A stretch of DNA of 64,000 nt from JAAEPI01 sp964352625 (lineage in GTDB: Bacteria; Bacteroidota; Bacteroidia; Cytophagales; Cyclobacteriaceae): positions 77,650-141,649 of the forward strand of contig CAYGSD010000009.1 in NCBI GenBank assembly GCA_964352625.1, given 5' to 3'. Shown piece by piece: positions 34,509 through 42,357 of this stretch; the stretch's first letter is position 1, and each line of letters starts with the position of its first letter. The translations under genes were made by a program, and so were the position numbers. A model generated the notes under the pieces. The model was given only the letters and a program-made list of their open reading frames with translations, had not been told where the DNA came from and did no database searches.

Positions 34509-34551
34509 CTCAATACTTAAACATTAACGCCTTTTTGGATGATTTCGTGAG

Positions 34552-35238
34552 TTATTGATCTTTTAAAGTTTGACACACCCATTTGTAGCACGTGTCAACC
34601 CAATTCTTGTACATAATTCCTGAGGGATGTAGGCCATCCTCCGCGATAAGCTCAGGTTTCTTGGCGGCCTTTCGAGACCACTTGGTGATGTCGAAAAAAG
34701 TCACCTCTTGAGAGGCACATATCTCCTGAGCGATGGCATTGTAAGCATCTAGCTCCTTTCCAATCTTAGCTGCATCCAGATTCTTGTTTTTTGCAAAAGC
34801 CGTAACCCCATAATCCGGGATGGAAACAACAAAAACTCGGTCAGGGTCACCATCGGCCAAGGCAATCGCCTGGTCAAGCAATTCCTCAAATTCCTTTCTG
34901 TACGTTTCAATCGGGTAGGCTCTATATTGGTTATTTACGCCAATAAGAAGTGAGACCAAATCAAAACTGCCGTCCAGTCTGACTCGCTGCAAGGCATTTT
35001 GAAGTTCATCGGTTGTCCAGCCCGTGGTAGCCACAATTGATGGGTCTTTAATAGTAATATCGTCCTTTCGCAACCTTTCCACCAGTTGAACCGGCCAACG
35101 GTCAGCCTCAGGCACTGCCTCACCTATGGTATAAGAATCACCAAGTGCCAGGTATTTTTTGGGTGAATCATTCATGTTTTGTGCAAATCCAAGATGTGAA
35201 ACAATGGTTGCTAAAGCTACTAGTATTGTGAACCTCAT
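34552..35238 (-). CDS. Secreted SGNH/GDSL hydrolase
   Basis: 228 residues with a signal peptide (~1-20). Block I GDS (ALGDSYTIGEAV), block III GVNNQYR and block V DGLHPSG (Asp/His pair) give the SGNH-family Ser-His-Asp set. Family members are esterases or lipases that act on acyl or acetyl groups of lipids and glycans. The product is secreted or periplasmic. It overlaps the yjbR-like gene by 4 bp at its start, so it is the second gene of a small operon. Confidence 0.88.
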   Translation of the reverse strand: MRFTILVALATIVSHLGFAQNMNDSPKKYLALGDSYTIGEAVPEADRWPVQLVERLRKDDITIKDPSIVATTGWTTDELQNALQRVRLDGSFDLVSLLIGVNNQYRAYPIETYRKEFEELLDQAIALADGDPDRVFVVSIPDYGVTAFAKNKNLDAAKIGKELDAYNAIAQEICASQEVTFFDITKWSRKAAKKPELIAEDGLHPSGIMYKNWVDTCYKWVCQTLKDQ

Positions 35239-35588
35239 AATTTTTCAAGCTCTCCCCTTTGTTGTTTAGATAATCCCTGAACGACAAGATCGTAAGAATG
35301 GTCGATCCATTCAAGGATAAGTTCGTCAGATATTGAGCCATCCATGATTACCGTATTCCAATGCTTCTTATTCATATGATACCCCGGCACTACGCCATCG
35401 TATTTTTCTCGAAGTTCCATTGCCCGTTCAGGATCACATTTCAAATTTATACTTGCGAACGTTTCCAGACCTGTCAAAGCATACAACTTACCCACTACTT
35501 TGAAAACCAAGGTTGTTGGACCAAAAGGAGTCTCCTCAGTGGTCCCCGTTTTTGAAAGGCAATAGTTTCTGAATTGCTCGATGTTCAT
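35235..35588 (-). CDS. MmcQ/YjbR-family protein
   Basis: 117 residues with the YjbR/MmcQ pattern: CLSKTGTTEETPFGPTTLVFKV, LKCDPERAMELREKY, VVPGYHMNKKHWNTVIMDGS, ISDELILEWIDHSYDLV. The fold is shared with CyaY-like and phage DNA-binding proteins, but the function is not settled. It sits between an exported protein (stop adjacent) and the SGNH hydrolase (4-bp overlap). Confidence 0.88.
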   Translation of the reverse strand: MNIEQFRNYCLSKTGTTEETPFGPTTLVFKVVGKLYALTGLETFASINLKCDPERAMELREKYDGVVPGYHMNKKHWNTVIMDGSISDELILEWIDHSYDLVVQGLSKQQRGELEKL

Positions 35589-36032
35589 TTAGAAAGAAAA
35601 AGCTAACCCAATTCCATTACCACTAAAATTAAGTTTCAATTGAGACGTCTCCCTCTTGGGATCACCATTATATATTCGTACAGCCTCTTCCATTTTCTTC
35701 TTGGAAGATGAAGCAATGGGGATGGCTATAGCAATGACTCCAGCACCAGCAGCAGCCATAGCCCACTCTGGCTCTCCACCACCAAGTGCTGTTCCAATAG
35801 GCCAACCAATTAGAAAACCACCAACAAAACCAAAGACTGTTGACGTGCTGTAGGCTGATTTTCCTTTAGTGGCCAAGTCCATGGCCTCAGAATTCCCTTC
35901 GAACTGAGATACCCAATCCTTGGGCATTACAAATTGTCCATCTTTTTTCAGACCCTTTTTAGTGTATTCAAGGTTTTGTGAGAATGCAGCAAATGATACT
36001 GTCAGGAGAATTAAGTAAGAGATGATCTTCAT
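35589..36032 (-). CDS. Exported protein with a glycine-rich hydrophobic segment
   Basis: 147 residues with a signal peptide (MKIISYLILLTVSFAAFSQ). Residues ~60-110 hold a hydrophobic, Gly/Ala-rich hairpin (TVFGFVGGFLIGWPIGTALGG, then AAAGAGVIAIAIPIAS), as in small glycine-zipper membrane proteins. The end, KLNFSGNGIGLAFSF, is aromatic. The function is unknown. It is the first gene of a leftward run (35589, 35235, 34552) and faces the TonB receptor promoter region. Confidence 0.72.
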   Translation of the reverse strand: MKIISYLILLTVSFAAFSQNLEYTKKGLKKDGQFVMPKDWVSQFEGNSEAMDLATKGKSAYSTSTVFGFVGGFLIGWPIGTALGGGEPEWAMAAAGAGVIAIAIPIASSSKKKMEEAVRIYNGDPKRETSQLKLNFSGNGIGLAFSF

Positions 36033-36093
36033 GATTTGATTTTGGTTTGAGATTCAAATTTAATTCTACTTCCATTTTAGCAAGAAATTAAAT

Positions 36094-36109
36094 TTTAGAT
36101 TAATCTAAA
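36094..36109. promoter_or_regulatory. Palindromic operator upstream of TonB receptor
   Basis: TTTAGATTAATCTAAA is a perfect 16-bp palindrome, 51 bp before the receptor ATG at 36160 and 62 bp before the divergent exported protein. Its TTAG..CTAA shape resembles operators of DtxR/MntR-type metal regulators, which would fit metal-responsive control. This is inferred from shape only. Confidence 0.5.
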
Positions 36110-36134
36110 TTTATGTTTTGTTAATTCTAATTAA

Positions 36135-36142
36135 TAAATTTG
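36135..36142 (+). promoter_or_regulatory. Candidate TonB receptor promoter (-7 element)
   Basis: TAAATTTG matches TAnnTTTG, placing transcription start near 36149 and a leader of ~11 bases before ATG 36160. The palindrome at 36094-36109 would lie over the -33 region, a good place for a repressor. The start at 36118 would lie upstream of this promoter, which favours 36160. Confidence 0.4.
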
Positions 36143-36159
36143 TGCCTTCAAATATATTA

Positions 36160-38415
36160 ATGCGATTATTTCTCTTATTCATACTGTCTTTTGCCGTAAG
36201 CGTTCTTGCAGCGCAGACCATTTTATCTGGAGTTGTTCTCGGCCCGGATGGAGAAGTACCCGGCGCTACGGTTCGAATTCTTGAAACTGATCAGGGAACC
36301 ATAACAAACTCAAAAGGAGAATTTTCCTTTTCTATTGACACTAGTGATGATGTTGTAATTGAAATCCGTTCAATTGGGTACAAGCCTGTCACCAGGGTAC
36401 TTACCGAATCAGATTGGGCCACACCGATAAGAATTGAGCTGTCAGAAATGACCTTTAGTATGGGCGAGGTGGTAGTCACTGGCACGATGCAGCCCACATT
36501 TGTCTCACAATCTCCTGTAAAAATTGATATTGTCACTTCCAATTACATGAATACCTCTATCCCGGCGGCCGCCTCGGGGTTGGTTGAAGGGATTTCACTT
36601 ATCAACGGAGTGCAGGAGGTAACCGCCTGTGGGGTTTGCTTCACCAACAGCATTTCTATAAATGGTTTACCTGGCCCTTACACAGCTGTATTGATGGATG
36701 GCACCCCTATTTATGGAAACCTTGCCTCGGTCTATGGACTAAATGGAATCCCTAGCATGATCATAGATAGATTCGAAGTAATCAAGGGGCCATCCTCCAC
36801 GCTTTATGGATCTGAGGCCGTAGCTGGGGTGATTAACATCATTACGAAAAATCCGGCAACCCAGCCTTTAGCTTCCATTGATGTGATGGGGACAAGCCAT
36901 CTTGAATCATTCGGAAACTTCTCATTTGCTCCCAAAATTGGAAAAAGCGCCGGATTCCTGGGGGTGAACTATGCCTACATCAATGATTTTGATGATGAAA
37001 ACGGGGATGGTTTCGGAGACAATGTTAACCTTGATCGTGTTTCATTTTTTTCAAAGTGGGATATTTCTAGGAGATCGGGAAGGAAATTCAGCCTTGCAGG
37101 AAAGTACTATTATGAGGACAGGCGAAACGGGGTTGAAGACTACCTGACAGATCGAAATTACCAAACACTAAGGGGTAGTGATGAAGTGTATGGTGAAAGC
37201 ATTTATACTCACAGATTAGAGCTTTTTGGTTCATATGAATTTGTTCAAAACCTGAAACTCGATTTTTCCGGCAGTACGCACCGCCAAGACAGTTACTACG
37301 GAGTTGATCAATACCGAGCTTCACAGGACATTCTTTTTTCAAATCTTATTTGGAATAATGATTTTAAAAATCACGATTTGACCATTGGACTAACCAATCG
37401 ATATCAGATATATGATGACAATACAATAGCAACGGAAAGTAATGGTTCGTCACAGCCGGACCGCCAATATATTCCGGGGGTTTTTGTGCAAGATGAATGG
37501 GAATTGAGCAATAGTCTAACGGTGCTTGGAGGTGCGAGACTCGATCAGTATGAAAATCATGGGGTCATTTTTTCACCGCGCCTTAGCTCCAAGCTAAAAA
37601 TCAAAGAGTGGACAACTGTAAGGACCAATTTCGGCACAGGTTTCCGAATCGTCAATTTGTTTACCGAGGATCATGCATTCGTGACGGGTCAGAGGGAAGT
37701 GGTGATAGCAGAGACCTTGCGCCCGGAAGAATCCTATAATTTATCCGTCAACTTAAATCATGTATTCGTTCTTGGAGGCAGTCAAGGTATGATAGACATT
37801 GACGCCTACTACACCCATTTCTCCAATAAAATCACTCCCGATTACGATACCTCTCCTGATCAAATCATTTATGAAAACACTAGCGGATATGCCGTAAGTC
37901 GAGGTATCGGGATCAACCTCCAACAGGAATTTTCTTTCCCTCTTGCCGCCAATCTTGGTTTTAATATTCAAGACGTTTTTGAACGTGAGCAAAATCAAAC
38001 CATCAAAATTCAGTTTGCTCCGAAATGGTCAGGAGTGCTCACGGCCAACTACAAGTTCGACGAAGCAAATTTGACGTTATCTCTTACGAGTCGTTTGACC
38101 GGCTCCATGCCCTTACCATTGGTTTATGATCTTGATGACAATGGCAATCAAGTGACCTCCCCTCGCCCAACGAAATCGGCAGCATTTGCCATTCACAATT
38201 TCCAGGTAAATCACGACATGAAAAAAGGATTGTCCGTCTATGGAGGCATTCAAAACCTCTTCAATTACACTCAACCTTGGTCCCCCCTGGTCGCATTCAA
38301 TGACCCAAATTCTAGTCCGGGTTTCAGCGACAGATTTGACACTTCATATGCCTATTCGCCAATTCATGGTAGAGAATTTTATTTAGGAGTTCGTTGGACT
38401 GCTGATTTGCGGTAG
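36160..38415 (+). CDS. TonB-dependent receptor
   Basis: 751 residues from ATG 36160 (MRLFLLFILSFAVSVLAAQ is the signal peptide); an ATG 42 bp upstream lacks support. A CarboxypepD-like domain (~20-110, GVVLGPDGEVPGATVRILE) precedes the plug (~115-235), which includes GVCFTNSISINGLPG and DGTPIYGNLASVYGL and ends VAGVINIITKNP. The barrel follows, ending REFYLGVRWTADLR. No STN domain is present, so unlike the receptor at 7775 it should not signal through FecR. A metal-type operator upstream suggests uptake of a metal complex; this is inference. The plug carries a CGVC pair. Confidence 0.93.
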   Translation: MRLFLLFILSFAVSVLAAQTILSGVVLGPDGEVPGATVRILETDQGTITNSKGEFSFSIDTSDDVVIEIRSIGYKPVTRVLTESDWATPIRIELSEMTFSMGEVVVTGTMQPTFVSQSPVKIDIVTSNYMNTSIPAAASGLVEGISLINGVQEVTACGVCFTNSISINGLPGPYTAVLMDGTPIYGNLASVYGLNGIPSMIIDRFEVIKGPSSTLYGSEAVAGVINIITKNPATQPLASIDVMGTSHLESFGNFSFAPKIGKSAGFLGVNYAYINDFDDENGDGFGDNVNLDRVSFFSKWDISRRSGRKFSLAGKYYYEDRRNGVEDYLTDRNYQTLRGSDEVYGESIYTHRLELFGSYEFVQNLKLDFSGSTHRQDSYYGVDQYRASQDILFSNLIWNNDFKNHDLTIGLTNRYQIYDDNTIATESNGSSQPDRQYIPGVFVQDEWELSNSLTVLGGARLDQYENHGVIFSPRLSSKLKIKEWTTVRTNFGTGFRIVNLFTEDHAFVTGQREVVIAETLRPEESYNLSVNLNHVFVLGGSQGMIDIDAYYTHFSNKITPDYDTSPDQIIYENTSGYAVSRGIGINLQQEFSFPLAANLGFNIQDVFEREQNQTIKIQFAPKWSGVLTANYKFDEANLTLSLTSRLTGSMPLPLVYDLDDNGNQVTSPRPTKSAAFAIHNFQVNHDMKKGLSVYGGIQNLFNYTQPWSPLVAFNDPNSSPGFSDRFDTSYAYSPIHGREFYLGVRWTADLR

Positions 38416-38480
38416 TTTTGTAGCTTGCTTTTAATAAGTTAGCTCAGTATTTGACTGTGGGTAGAATCAAAATTTGGTAA

Positions 38481-39545
38481 ATGGAAGGGAAATTAGTCTA
38501 CGGCATCCAGCAAGTTGGAATTGGAGTACAAGACGCTGACGAGGCGTTTGAATGGTATGCAACAAGATTAGGAGCAGATGTTTCTGTTTTTGACGACAGT
38601 AACGAAGCAACATATATGGCTCCATATATGGGTGGCAAGTCGAGAAAGAAAAGAGCCATTCTTGCTATGAACCTCCAAGGGGGTAGCGGATATGAAATTT
38701 GGCAATACATCAATCGGAAACCTACCGCTCCAGCACATGAAGTGGAGATAGGAGACCTTGGAATAAATACGGCATTTATTAAGTCAAGCAATGTAGAGGT
38801 TAGTTATGCTCGGCTCAAAGGCCTGGATGCCAATCTTCTCACTGAGATTCATACTGAAGAGGACGGTAAAAAGTGTTTTTATTTAAAAGACCCGGGAAAT
38901 AACATCCTGAAAATCAAAGAATTCAACTCTTGGTACAAAAAAGGGTCATTCGATCTTGGTGGTGTATTTGGAAGTCAAATTGGTGTCTCAAACATCGAAA
39001 ATTCCATGAAACTCTTTTCAGATGTTTTGGGATACGATGTGGTCGTCTATGACAAAACTGGGGTATTCGAAGACCTGAAAGGCCTACCAAATGGAGGCGG
39101 TGAATTCCGAAGAGTTTTGCTTTCGCACAAGCCCGGAAGAAAGGGCGGATTCAGTCGATTGCTTGGAGATAGTCAACTGGAGCTTATCCAACGAATAGAT
39201 TCTACCCCTCGCAAAATATTTGAAAATAGATACTGGGGTGATCTCGGCTTCATTCATTTGTGTTTTGACATTAGGAATATGGAAAAACTCACGGAGGAAT
39301 GCGCTGCTGGAGGTTTCCCATTTAAAGTACTGAGTGCTGAGTCGTTCGAGATGGGAGATGCCAATGGACATTGGGGATATATCGAAGATCCAGACGGAAC
39401 CCTGATAGAATTTGTGGAAACCCACAAGGTACCGTTGATCAAACCGATCAACCTGAATATCAATCTGAGAAACCGAGATCCCGAAAAATGTGTGCCGAAT
39501 TGGATGATCCGCGCGATGGGACTCAAGCGAGTCAAATTTGGTTAA
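38481..39545 (+). CDS. Tandem VOC (glyoxalase-fold) protein
   Basis: 354 residues with two vicinal-oxygen-chelate domains. Domain 1 (~5-150) has the pattern GIQQVGIGVQDADEAFEWY and FYLKDPGNNILKIKEF; domain 2 (~160-310) has QIGVSNIENSMKLFSDVLGYDV, a GFIHLCFDIRNM strand with a His, and a GYIEDPDGTLIEFVET end with a Glu. Such metal-binding folds cover dioxygenases, isomerases and lyases, so no reaction is assigned. It lies downstream of the TonB receptor but with a 65-bp gap and no obvious link. Confidence 0.85.
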   Translation: MEGKLVYGIQQVGIGVQDADEAFEWYATRLGADVSVFDDSNEATYMAPYMGGKSRKKRAILAMNLQGGSGYEIWQYINRKPTAPAHEVEIGDLGINTAFIKSSNVEVSYARLKGLDANLLTEIHTEEDGKKCFYLKDPGNNILKIKEFNSWYKKGSFDLGGVFGSQIGVSNIENSMKLFSDVLGYDVVVYDKTGVFEDLKGLPNGGGEFRRVLLSHKPGRKGGFSRLLGDSQLELIQRIDSTPRKIFENRYWGDLGFIHLCFDIRNMEKLTEECAAGGFPFKVLSAESFEMGDANGHWGYIEDPDGTLIEFVETHKVPLIKPINLNINLRNRDPEKCVPNWMIRAMGLKRVKFG

Positions 39546-39572
39546 AAAAAAAGGAGCCGCTTGCGCGACTCC
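39545..39572 (-). terminator. Terminator of the leftward exported-protein gene
   Basis: On the minus strand, GGAGTCGC (39572-39565) pairs with GCGGCTCC (39560-39553), one G-T pair, loop of 4, followed by a long T run. It ends the transcript of the gene at 39600-40184 in the convergent gap. Confidence 0.75.
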
Positions 39573-39599
39573 CACCTAACCTAATCTATTTACTGACTC

Positions 39600-40184
39600 T
39601 TACTTTATCTCGATCGTCTTACTCACAGTTTTGGCACTACTTGCAATCTCTACATGGTAACTTCCTTTTCTCACTTGCGAAAAATCATACTTCTTGCCAA
39701 TGTAGTTGTCTCCTTCTATAACCTCCTTGATAAGCAGGTTAGACCGTAGATCATAAATAGACACGATCAATTTCTCTGGAGTGTTTGCTACCAAACCAAC
39801 CATTACACTGTTGCCTTTTTGAGAAATTACGGGAAGGAAATGTACCTCGCTTGATTCCAAATCGAAGGTCAATTGATCATCCACCACAAAAGTTACCTTT
39901 TGGGTTTTGAAATCGTCCTCATATTGAAATGTATATTTCCCGTTTGGTAAGCTCGACACGTCAAAGGTCTTGTTTATCGAATTCAAACTTTTGACCGTCT
40001 CTGAGTAGAGCTTCTTTCCACTCAAATCCCATAGAGAAAGATTTGCGTCTCCTCTCACGTTCATTACCGAAAGCTGAAATTTACTCTCACCTACCACCTT
40101 TACATCGAAATAGATGTCATTGGCTAAACCTAAATTGGCTAAGACTATCAAAGCCACTGCTACTATACCCTTTACTGTTTTCAT
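39600..40184 (-). CDS. Secreted beta-sandwich protein (DUF3244-like)
   Basis: 194 residues from ATG 40184; an ATG 60 bp upstream would extend it with a non-signal sequence and is rejected. A signal peptide (MKTVKGIVAVALIVLANLGLA) is followed by two similar beta-sandwich halves (LSVMNVRGDANLSLWDLSGK and LIVSIYDLRSNLLIKEVIEG), each ending in a short segment like those of sorting-domain beta-sandwiches. It resembles DUF3244 and T9SS-tail-like modules, but no full C-terminal sorting signal is clear. The leader upstream contains several hairpins (see the intergenic entry). Confidence 0.72.
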   Translation of the reverse strand: MKTVKGIVAVALIVLANLGLANDIYFDVKVVGESKFQLSVMNVRGDANLSLWDLSGKKLYSETVKSLNSINKTFDVSSLPNGKYTFQYEDDFKTQKVTFVVDDQLTFDLESSEVHFLPVISQKGNSVMVGLVANTPEKLIVSIYDLRSNLLIKEVIEGDNYIGKKYDFSQVRKGSYHVEIASSAKTVSKTIEIK

Positions 40185-40732
40185 TATGTCTGATTTTAGT
40201 TTATGAATAATCACAATACAAACGTAAGAGCGAAACATGTCCATTTTCTTTCATCAATTCTCAAATAAATACTGATATTTACCATATTGTCATTGGACAT
40301 GGTAAATAGGCACACATCAATGCTAATATTTTACATAAGAACTTCTTCTATCGGATGAATCAGCTAATGATGAAGCAAAAAAAGAGGTACCATTGGTACC
40401 TCCCTTTTCTATGTAGCTAACTATTACTTCTCTTTAATTTTTTCAGGAACTATGCGCTCAAATAGCAACTATTTTGAACCAAAAGCACATTATTTCAATA
40501 TTTTCAACTAATTCTGAAGAATATTAGTTCCGCCCTGATTCTGCTCCTCACTACTATTGAAATCCTGACACAAAGATATTTCCTTAAAAGAAAACTATGC
40601 TCTTCTGAATTCTCCTTTACATGTACTTTTTTACCTTACTGTACCTACAATTGCTGTGTTCATATTAATTTCGCACACGTATAGGACAAAAAACAACATC
40701 ATCATTTCGGTAATTCATCGTTTATTAGTACC
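40185..40732. other. 548-bp intergenic region with hairpins
   Basis: No convincing ORF. Perfect inverted arms are TTTACCAT/ATGGTAAA (40278-40306), GAGGTACC/GGTACCTC (40385-40403, with a T run on the minus strand) and AACTAAT/ATTAGTT (40506-40529). A TATCTTTG -7 element on the minus strand lies at 40571-40578. It serves as the upstream region of both the leftward exported protein and the rightward AraC regulator. Confidence 0.6.
40377..40570 (-). ncRNA. Candidate small RNA or leader with terminator
   Basis: On the minus strand a TATCTTTG promoter element (40578-40571) is followed about 170-190 bases later by a perfect 8-bp stem GAGGTACC/GGTACCTC and a run of eight T (40403-40377), a strong intrinsic terminator. 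The interval holds no ORF longer than about 10 codons. It could be a free small RNA of roughly 190 bases or a leader that terminates before the gene at 40184. The class is unknown. Confidence 0.3.
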
Positions 40733-41611
40733 ATGAGACGAACACTAGAGCACCCCGCATTTGAGCGAATTACTCCCCAATCAGGGGACTCTCTAACCGT
40801 CAGGCAGTTTTCTCAATCAGCCAGAAATACTCGCCCGTTCTGGCACTATCATCCTGAGCTTGAATTAGTGTATGTAAATGGCGGAAGTGGTAAACGACAC
40901 GTTGGTAGTCACCTGTCCTATTTTCACGACGGGGAGCTTGTACTGATCGGCTCCAACCTTCCACATCAAGGCTTCAGCGACCGACTCAATGGGTACCGAA
41001 GGGAAACGGTGATCCAAATGCTCCCCTCTTTCTTAGGCAATGATTTTTTCAATACCGGGGAAATGACCCGGATAAATGAACTGTTTGAAAGGGCTCGGCG
41101 GGGACTCTCTTTCAATGGTGACACAAAAGAAAAGGTGGGAGCGAAAATCGAAGAGATGGTTTCATTGAATCCATTTGACAGGATATTGAAATTACTGAGT
41201 ATCCTTAATGATCTCGCTCTGTCAGAAGAATATCTCACCTTGAACGCCAAGGGGTTTTCATTGGAAATCCAACCTCAGGACAATGACAGAATCAATGTGG
41301 TGCTCAATCACGTCAGGGAGAATTTCCAACATCCCATCACGCTTGCAGAGATCACCGATAAAGTAAGCATGACCGAGCCTTCCTTCTGCAGGTATTTTAA
41401 GAAAGTGACCGGCAAGACCTTCACTCGATTCGTCAATGATTACCGCCTAGTTCATGCCTCCAAACTATTGGTCGAGAAGCGAATCAGCATTCTGGAAGTA
41501 TGCTACGAAAGTGGGTTCACCAATTACTCTCACTTCACCAAGCAATTCAAAGCCTTTGCTGGCAAGAGTCCATCGCAATATCGCAGCGAACGCACCCAAA
41601 TCGTGGAATAA
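40733..41611 (+). CDS. AraC-family transcriptional regulator
   Basis: 292 residues. The N-terminal ~160 are a cupin-like sensor (ARNTRPFWHYHPELELVYV, GSHLSYFHDGELVLIGSNLPH). The C-terminal ~100 are two helix-turn-helix motifs of the AraC/XylS type: HPITLAEITDKVSMTEPSFC and the family segment ISILEVCYESGFTNYSHFTK, then FKAFAGKSPSQYR. It should activate genes in response to a small ligand, often a sugar or metabolite. No target is evident, but the amylosucrase/transporter pair lies about 1 kb downstream on the opposite strand. Confidence 0.92.
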   Translation: MRRTLEHPAFERITPQSGDSLTVRQFSQSARNTRPFWHYHPELELVYVNGGSGKRHVGSHLSYFHDGELVLIGSNLPHQGFSDRLNGYRRETVIQMLPSFLGNDFFNTGEMTRINELFERARRGLSFNGDTKEKVGAKIEEMVSLNPFDRILKLLSILNDLALSEEYLTLNAKGFSLEIQPQDNDRINVVLNHVRENFQHPITLAEITDKVSMTEPSFCRYFKKVTGKTFTRFVNDYRLVHASKLLVEKRISILEVCYESGFTNYSHFTKQFKAFAGKSPSQYRSERTQIVE

Positions 41612-41686
41612 GATCAAAATAAGACACATTTGGGGATGGAGCTGGGTATTCATTGACATCCGTTTAAAATCCTCAATCATGCTAAA

Positions 41687-41704
41687 ATACCATCCTCATG
41701 GTAT
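41687..41704. promoter_or_regulatory. Hairpin/operator upstream of YbjN-like gene
   Basis: ATACCAT (41687-41693) and ATGGTAT (41698-41704) are perfect arms with a 4-bp loop, about 50 bp before the gene at 41754. The ACCAT/ATGGT core is shared with the arms at 40278-40306 in front of the AraC gene, so it might be a common site. Confidence 0.3.
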
Positions 41705-41753
41705 GGTTGTTCCTTATGGCTCTGGTCAATTTTGACTTAAACTAAAACCATAC

Positions 41754-42230
41754 ATGATGAAAAAAATTATTCTACCTACAGCCATGGTGCTGTTTGCCAC
41801 TTTGGGATTGGCTCAATCCAATCAGATAATTGATCACACCACCATGACCTCCAAAACCATCAAGGCGGTTTTTGAGTCTGCGTACATTGACGTGCTGAGT
41901 GAGGCAGACGCAGGGTTGCTTGTCAAAGACACCTACAGCATCTATATTTTGCTCAACGATAGCAAAAATCGCTACATTGAATTCGCCATTTTGAATGATT
42001 TCAAAGAAGGGGTTGCAGATATGGATAAGTACAAATTTGTGAACAAGGTGAATTCTGAACTTATTGAAATAACGGCCTACTACGATACGGAAAAGAATCA
42101 GGCCGTCTTTAAGTATGACCTTTGGGTGGAGGGCAATGTCACTCAGGATGATGTGATCAAAGCTTTCAAAGGATTTCAGAATAGCCTGACCGCCTCCGTA
42201 CTAAGGGATACCAGCCATATCCTGAAATAG
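41754..42230 (+). CDS. Exported YbjN-like protein
   Basis: 158 residues with a signal peptide (MMKKIILPTAMVLFATLGLA). The rest fits the YbjN/type-III-chaperone-like alpha+beta fold: DTYSIYILLNDSKNRYIEFA, VNKVNSELIEITAYYD, VFKYDLWVEGNVTQDDVIKA. YbjN proteins have been linked to stress and motility regulation in E. coli, but this exported version may act differently. It is alone, followed by a dispersed repeat and the convergent transporter. Confidence 0.72.
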   Translation: MMKKIILPTAMVLFATLGLAQSNQIIDHTTMTSKTIKAVFESAYIDVLSEADAGLLVKDTYSIYILLNDSKNRYIEFAILNDFKEGVADMDKYKFVNKVNSELIEITAYYDTEKNQAVFKYDLWVEGNVTQDDVIKAFKGFQNSLTASVLRDTSHILK

Positions 42231-42256
42231 GACAGACTCTATCAACCAGGCACTAC

Positions 42257-42350
42257 AAGAAGATGTCTCAAAAGTTCCTTTTAAGGTCACATTTCGACAA
42301 GCTCAATGTGACAATTGCTGAGATGCCGTTGACTTTTGAGATGTCTTCTT
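42257..42350. repeat. MITE-like inverted-repeat element, copy 1
   Basis: Terminal arms of ~20 bp (AAGAAGATGTCTCAAAAGTT at 42257-42276 with its near-complement ending at 42350; 17 of 20 pair) enclose an inner hairpin GTCACATT/AATGTGAC (42286-42312). The arms and the inner TTTCGACAAGCTCAATG core recur at 49133-49260. It lies in the convergent gap and may serve as a terminator for the transporter gene. Confidence 0.75.
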
Positions 42351-42357
42351 TTTATAC

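Noticed and set aside
41687..41704. Joint AraC regulon for the gaps at 40278 and 41687
   Set aside because: The arms share only a 5-bp core (ACCAT/ATGGT) and spacings differ (13 versus 4), so a common site is not well supported; only the hairpin is listed, at low confidence.
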